Assembly (NCBI GenBank): GCA_005789055.1
Contig: SYAA01000183.1
Span: 1-7,643, forward strand
DNA length: 7,643 nt
Direction: 5' to 3'
Origin: Actinomycetota bacterium
GTDB taxonomy: Bacteria; Actinomycetota; Actinomycetes; Mycobacteriales; Mycobacteriaceae
The notes beneath the pieces are model-generated. The model was not told where the DNA came from. It saw nothing but the letters and a program-made list of their open reading frames with translations, and did not search any database. The position numbers were made by a program, and so were the translations under genes. Shown one piece after another: positions 5,053 to 7,643 of the stretch (position 1 is its first letter; each line of letters starts with the position of its first letter).

Positions 5053-5901
5053 ATGTCTCAGTCTGCCGCGGCGCGGGGGAAACACCGCCCGTTCGTGGTG
5101 GCTCACCGCGGTGCGTCGGCCGACCGTCCCGAACACACCCGTGCCGCATATGATCTGGCGCTCCGGGAGGGTGCCGACGGGGTCGAGTGCGACGTACGAC
5201 TGACCCTCGACGGGCACCTGGTGTGCGTTCACGACAGACGCGTTGATCGCACCTCGACGGGAACAGGTCTGGTCAGTGATATGACGTTGGCCGAATTGCA
5301 GCAATTCGACTGGGGCGCTTGGCATGCCAGTCGTGATCACGGAGTCGACTCCGATGACACCGGCCTGCTCACCCTCGACGAGTTGCTGACAATGGTGCTG
5401 GACTGGGAACGGCCGGTGAAGATCTTCATCGAGACCAAACATCCGGTGCGCTACGGCGCCTTGGTGGAAAGCAAGGTCTTGGAGTTGCTCAACCGCTACG
5501 GCATCGCCTCTCCGGCGTCGGCGGATCTGTCCCGCGCGGTGGTGATGTCCTTCTCAGCCGCGGCCGTGTGGCGTATCCGCCGATCGGCCCCGATGCTTCC
5601 CACCGTCCTGCTCGGGGAGACCTCGCGGTACCTCGGCGGCGGCGCGGCGACCACCGTCGGCGCGACGGCGGTCGGCCCGTCCATTGCCACCTTGCGCGAG
5701 CATCCCGATCTGGTGGACCGGGCCGCCGCACAGGGCCGGGCGATGTACTGCTGGACCGTCGATCATTACGAGGATGTTGAGTTTTGCCGGGACATCGGAG
5801 TGGGCTGGATCGCGACCAACCATCCGGGCCGGACCAGGGCCTGGCTGCACACAGGATTGCCCGATACCGACCGGGAGGACGTTCCCCGGGATCCGTCCTG
5901 A
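5053..5901 (+). CDS. glpQ1: Glycerophosphodiester phosphodiesterase GlpQ1
   Basis: The 282-residue enzyme hydrolyses glycerophosphodiesters, released by phospholipid deacylation, to glycerol 3-phosphate and an alcohol. A GDPD TIM-barrel domain spans most of the protein. It opens with VVAHRGAS (15-22), giving His18 and Arg19, then PEHT (26-29) in place of the more usual PENT. ECDV (45-48) supplies metal ligands Glu45 and Asp47, and His60 in VCVHD is the second catalytic histidine. IETKH (126-130) holds Glu127 and Lys129, and the late CWTVD motif (about residue 233) and GWIATNHP near 256-263 close the barrel. There is no signal peptide, so it is expected in the cytosol. The ATG lies 3 nt after the upstream stop; GGTGG (5040-5044) and the stop-start proximity suggest translational coupling. 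It converges with the LCP gene, 24 bp apart. Length and motifs agree with M. tuberculosis GlpQ1 (Rv3842c). Confidence 0.95.
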   Translation: MSQSAAARGKHRPFVVAHRGASADRPEHTRAAYDLALREGADGVECDVRLTLDGHLVCVHDRRVDRTSTGTGLVSDMTLAELQQFDWGAWHASRDHGVDSDDTGLLTLDELLTMVLDWERPVKIFIETKHPVRYGALVESKVLELLNRYGIASPASADLSRAVVMSFSAAAVWRIRRSAPMLPTVLLGETSRYLGGGAATTVGATAVGPSIATLREHPDLVDRAAAQGRAMYCWTVDHYEDVEFCRDIGVGWIATNHPGRTRAWLHTGLPDTDREDVPRDPS

Positions 5902-5925
5902 GGTGATGGGATCTGGGCGCGCCGA

Positions 5926-7371
5926 TCACGGCTGGGCGTCGAGCACCGACTGGGGGATCGGTGAATCGCTGCGCAGGGCGTCGAATAGTGCGCCGGCGGC
6001 TGCGGAGTCCCAGACCACGACCGAACCCGAGTCATTGTCGGTGAACTCACCGATCGGCACGGTGACCGCGGTACCCACTCTGCGCAATGCCCAGCCCAGT
6101 TGGGCCAGGTTCCAGACATGCCCATCTCGGTCGACGCTCAGTGCTGCCGCCATCGCGTGCGATGTGCGATACCACCGCCAAGGGTTGAGCCATACGGCCG
6201 TGCTCTCCGCGCGGCGCAGCATCGCCGACACGAAGTCCCGTTGGTGGCTCATCCGATCGAGATCCGACCGAGGTGTCGATCGGCTGCGCACGTAGCCGAG
6301 CGCGTTGCGTCCGTCGAGCCTCTGGCAGCCGGCCGGCAGGTCGATGCCGGCCAGTGGGTCGGCGATGGGCTCAGGCAGACACATCTGAACCCCCCCGAGG
6401 GCGTCGACGACGCCGCCGAAACCTGCGAACCCGACCTCGACGTAATGGTCGAGGGCGATACCGGTGTTCAGCTCAACGGTCTGCGCTAGGAGGGCCGGGC
6501 CACCCTGGGCGAACGCGGTGTTGATCTTGTCCGCTCCGTAGCCCGGGATGTCGACATAGGAGTCGCGCGGGATGGAGACCAGTGTCGGCGGCTGAACTGA
6601 GTTGATTGCCGGAACATGCACCAGCAGGATGCTGTCGGTGTGCCCGTTGCCGATGTCCCCGCCGGTAGACAACTCGATCTGCTGCTGCGGGGTGAGTTCG
6701 GCGCGGCTGTCGGATCCAACCAGTAGCCAGTTGGTACCGCTGGCGGGCGCAGGACGATCGGGGTACGCACCGAACACATCGATCCGTCGCAACGATGACT
6801 CGATCCAAATCGCCGTGGTCAGCATCGCGGTGATCGCGACAAGACCGATAGCCAAGGCGCTCAGTGCAATTCGTCTGCCCCACCGCGCCTTCCTTTTGGC
6901 GACAACTCGACCCGACCGCGGTGGCCGCGGGGCGATTGAGTTCCGAAGGGTTCGGGCGGGTTGATTTATCCGGGCGGGTCGGGCGGTCCGGGCGGGTCGG
7001 GCCGGTCGCGCGGGCCGTTTGGCCCCGGTCGGCCGCGCCCGCGGTACTGGTGCGGCTGGTGGCGGTGGCGGTGGTGGCTGCGGTGCGGGTGATGGCGGCG
7101 CGGCTCGTGGTGGTGTGGCTCCTGCTCGTGGTGGTGTGGGTGCGGGTCCTGGTCGATAGCGCGATTGGGGAGGAGGTGATGGTGGTCGCGGACCGGGCAC
7201 TGGCCGAAGCGGGCGGGGCGGTCCGGGCAGCCGCGGTGCCGGACGGACGGTTGCCGGGTCGCGCCGGATGACCGGTGCGGGCTCACGCGCGGGCGGCTGA
7301 CGTGGCCGATGCGGCTGACGCGGGATGGGTTCTGTCGGCGGATCCGTCCCCGGCGGTGGTTGGCCGTTCAA
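5926..7371 (-). CDS. LytR-CpsA-Psr (LCP) cell-wall ligase with Pro-rich tail
   Basis: The protein has 481 residues. LCP enzymes move lipid-linked glycopolymers to peptidoglycan; in mycobacteria this means arabinogalactan. Residues 1-160 form a Pro/Arg/Ala-rich cytosolic tail, a signal-anchor helix lies at about 168-190, and the extracellular LCP domain spans about 212-390. Its hallmarks are GSDSR (219-223), HTDSILL (244-250), SIPRDSY (266-272), KIN (282-284), VEVGFAGFGGVVDALGGV (311-328) and RSRSTPRSDLDRMSHQRDF (362-380). Cys331 and Cys349 may form a disulfide. The Asp and Arg residues that bind Mg and pyrophosphate in known LCP structures look present. The C-terminal LytR_C domain seen in some homologues is not obvious. 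The start is TTG at 7371, 13 nt after the stop of the CPBP gene, with only a weak GAAAG site. It is not assigned to a particular M. tuberculosis paralogue. Older annotations call such genes transcriptional regulators, which is misleading. Confidence 0.9.
   Translation of the reverse strand: MNGQPPPGTDPPTEPIPRQPHRPRQPPAREPAPVIRRDPATVRPAPRLPGPPRPLRPVPGPRPPSPPPQSRYRPGPAPTPPRAGATPPRAAPPSPAPQPPPPPPPAAPVPRARPTGAKRPARPARPARTARPARINQPARTLRNSIAPRPPRSGRVVAKRKARWGRRIALSALAIGLVAITAMLTTAIWIESSLRRIDVFGAYPDRPAPASGTNWLLVGSDSRAELTPQQQIELSTGGDIGNGHTDSILLVHVPAINSVQPPTLVSIPRDSYVDIPGYGADKINTAFAQGGPALLAQTVELNTGIALDHYVEVGFAGFGGVVDALGGVQMCLPEPIADPLAGIDLPAGCQRLDGRNALGYVRSRSTPRSDLDRMSHQRDFVSAMLRRAESTAVWLNPWRWYRTSHAMAAALSVDRDGHVWNLAQLGWALRRVGTAVTVPIGEFTDNDSGSVVVWDSAAAGALFDALRSDSPIPQSVLDAQP
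6952..7017 (-). repeat. PAR tandem repeats with G-rich opposite strand
   Basis: Residues 119-140 of the LCP protein contain repeated P-A-R triplets. The DNA is a 9-bp tandem array on the plus strand: GGGCGGGTC (6972-6980), GGGCGGTCC (6981-6989), GGGCGGGTC (6990-6998) and GGGCCGGTC (6999-7007). This gives six GGG tracts between 6972 and 7001 with loops of 1-6 nt, a G-quadruplex pattern on the template strand of the gene. Three more GGG tracts lie at 6948-6960. Confidence 0.75.
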
Positions 7372-7384
7372 CGCGGCTGTTCTT

Positions 7385-7643
7385 TCAACGTAGCCAGTCC
7401 AGATGGCCGGCCGCCAGTGTGTACCCGACGAATGCCACGGTGTTGATGAGTCCGTGTGCGATCACCAGCGGCCAGAGCCGACCGGTTCGGCACCAGGCGT
7501 AGCCGAACACCAGGCCCATCACCACATTGCCGAGGCCGGCACCGAAGCCTTGGTAGAGGTGGTACGCACCGCGCAAGATGCTCGACGCCAGTACCGCCTG
7601 GCCCGATGTCATGCCGAGCTGGCGCAGGCGGGTGATCAGATAC
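7385..7643 (-). CDS. CPBP-family intramembrane metalloprotease, C-terminal part
   Basis: The last 85 residues of a gene that begins beyond the right window edge. The frame is open through position 7642, with YLITRLRQLG preceding the first in-frame Met. RGAYHLYQG carries the second conserved histidine motif of CPBP (CAAX protease and bacteriocin-processing) proteins, and HGLIN carries the third (HxxxN/B). The first motif, EExxxR, must lie outside the window, so catalytic competence cannot be judged. Two hydrophobic helices are visible (GLGNVVMGLVFGYAW and LVIAHGLINTVAFVGYTLA). The LCP gene starts 13 nt after the stop, so the two form an operon. CPBP proteins act inside the membrane on peptide or prenylated substrates, or are inactive scaffolds; a role linked to envelope assembly is inferred from the neighbour only. 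Confidence 0.85.
   Translation of the reverse strand, partial: YLITRLRQLGMTSGQAVLASSILRGAYHLYQGFGAGLGNVVMGLVFGYAWCRTGRLWPLVIAHGLINTVAFVGYTLAAGHLDWLR

Noticed and set aside
5902..5925. Possible bidirectional terminator between glpQ1 and the LCP gene
   Set aside because: Only a 5-bp GTGAT/ATCAC pairing with a long loop and no T-run on either strand.
6966..7286. His-rich frame on the minus strand (many PHHH and HRH runs)
   Set aside because: It is a shifted reading of the Pro-rich CC-containing codons of the LCP tail. The LCP frame runs unbroken into a conserved domain, so the His-rich frame is a composition artefact.
1..7643. CRISPR array, tRNA, rRNA or insertion sequence
   Set aside because: No regularly spaced repeats, no cloverleaf with a TTC-type arm, no transposase frame and no terminal inverted repeats were seen by eye on either strand.

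Overview
The window is high-GC actinobacterial DNA and almost certainly comes from a Mycobacterium/Mycolicibacterium chromosome. Five genes resemble a block I know from M. tuberculosis: espR (Rv3849), an Rv3847-like gene, sodA (Rv3846), an Rv3843c-like DUF4328 membrane protein and glpQ1 (Rv3842c). Start codons are mixed (TTG, GTG and ATG). SodA carries Gln145 where M. tuberculosis FeSOD has His145, which suggests a manganese enzyme. Assignments rest on motif recall, not on database searches.

Layout: (1) 45-1148 (+) is a seven-helix MAB_1171c/DUF6545-type membrane protein. It converges with espR (1155-1553, -), with only 6 bp between their stops. (2) 1554-1934 is the espR upstream region. It holds a candidate promoter and three TTTGCTG motifs, two of them in tandem. 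(3) The Rv3847-like gene (1935-2468, -) and sodA (2564-3187, -) follow, with a small hairpin over the sodA stop. (4) 3310-3486 (-) is a 58-residue single-helix small protein, too short for most gene callers, with a CRP-like palindrome 48 bp upstream. (5) 3487-3975 holds no convincing gene but is rich in sites. The main one is a compact cluster at 3755-3854 of four DnaA-box-like nonamers, two GATAAGAC direct repeats and a perfect 10-bp palindrome. (6) 3976-5901 (+) is a two-gene operon, a zinc-ribbon/DUF4328 membrane protein followed by GlpQ1, probably read from a leaderless promoter. (7) 5926-7643 (-) is a second operon, a CPBP-family (CAAX protease-like) membrane protein cut by the window edge followed by a LytR-CpsA-Psr (LCP) cell-wall glycopolymer ligase with a long Pro/Arg/Ala-rich cytosolic tail.

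The genes do not form one pathway. They cover oxidative defence (SodA), nucleoid and virulence-type regulation (EspR), glycerophosphodiester breakdown (GlpQ1) and cell-envelope assembly (LCP). The parts that look least described are the small membrane protein upstream of sodA, the DnaA-box/iteron-like block between sodA and the glpQ1 operon, and the convergent EspR/MAB_1171c pair.
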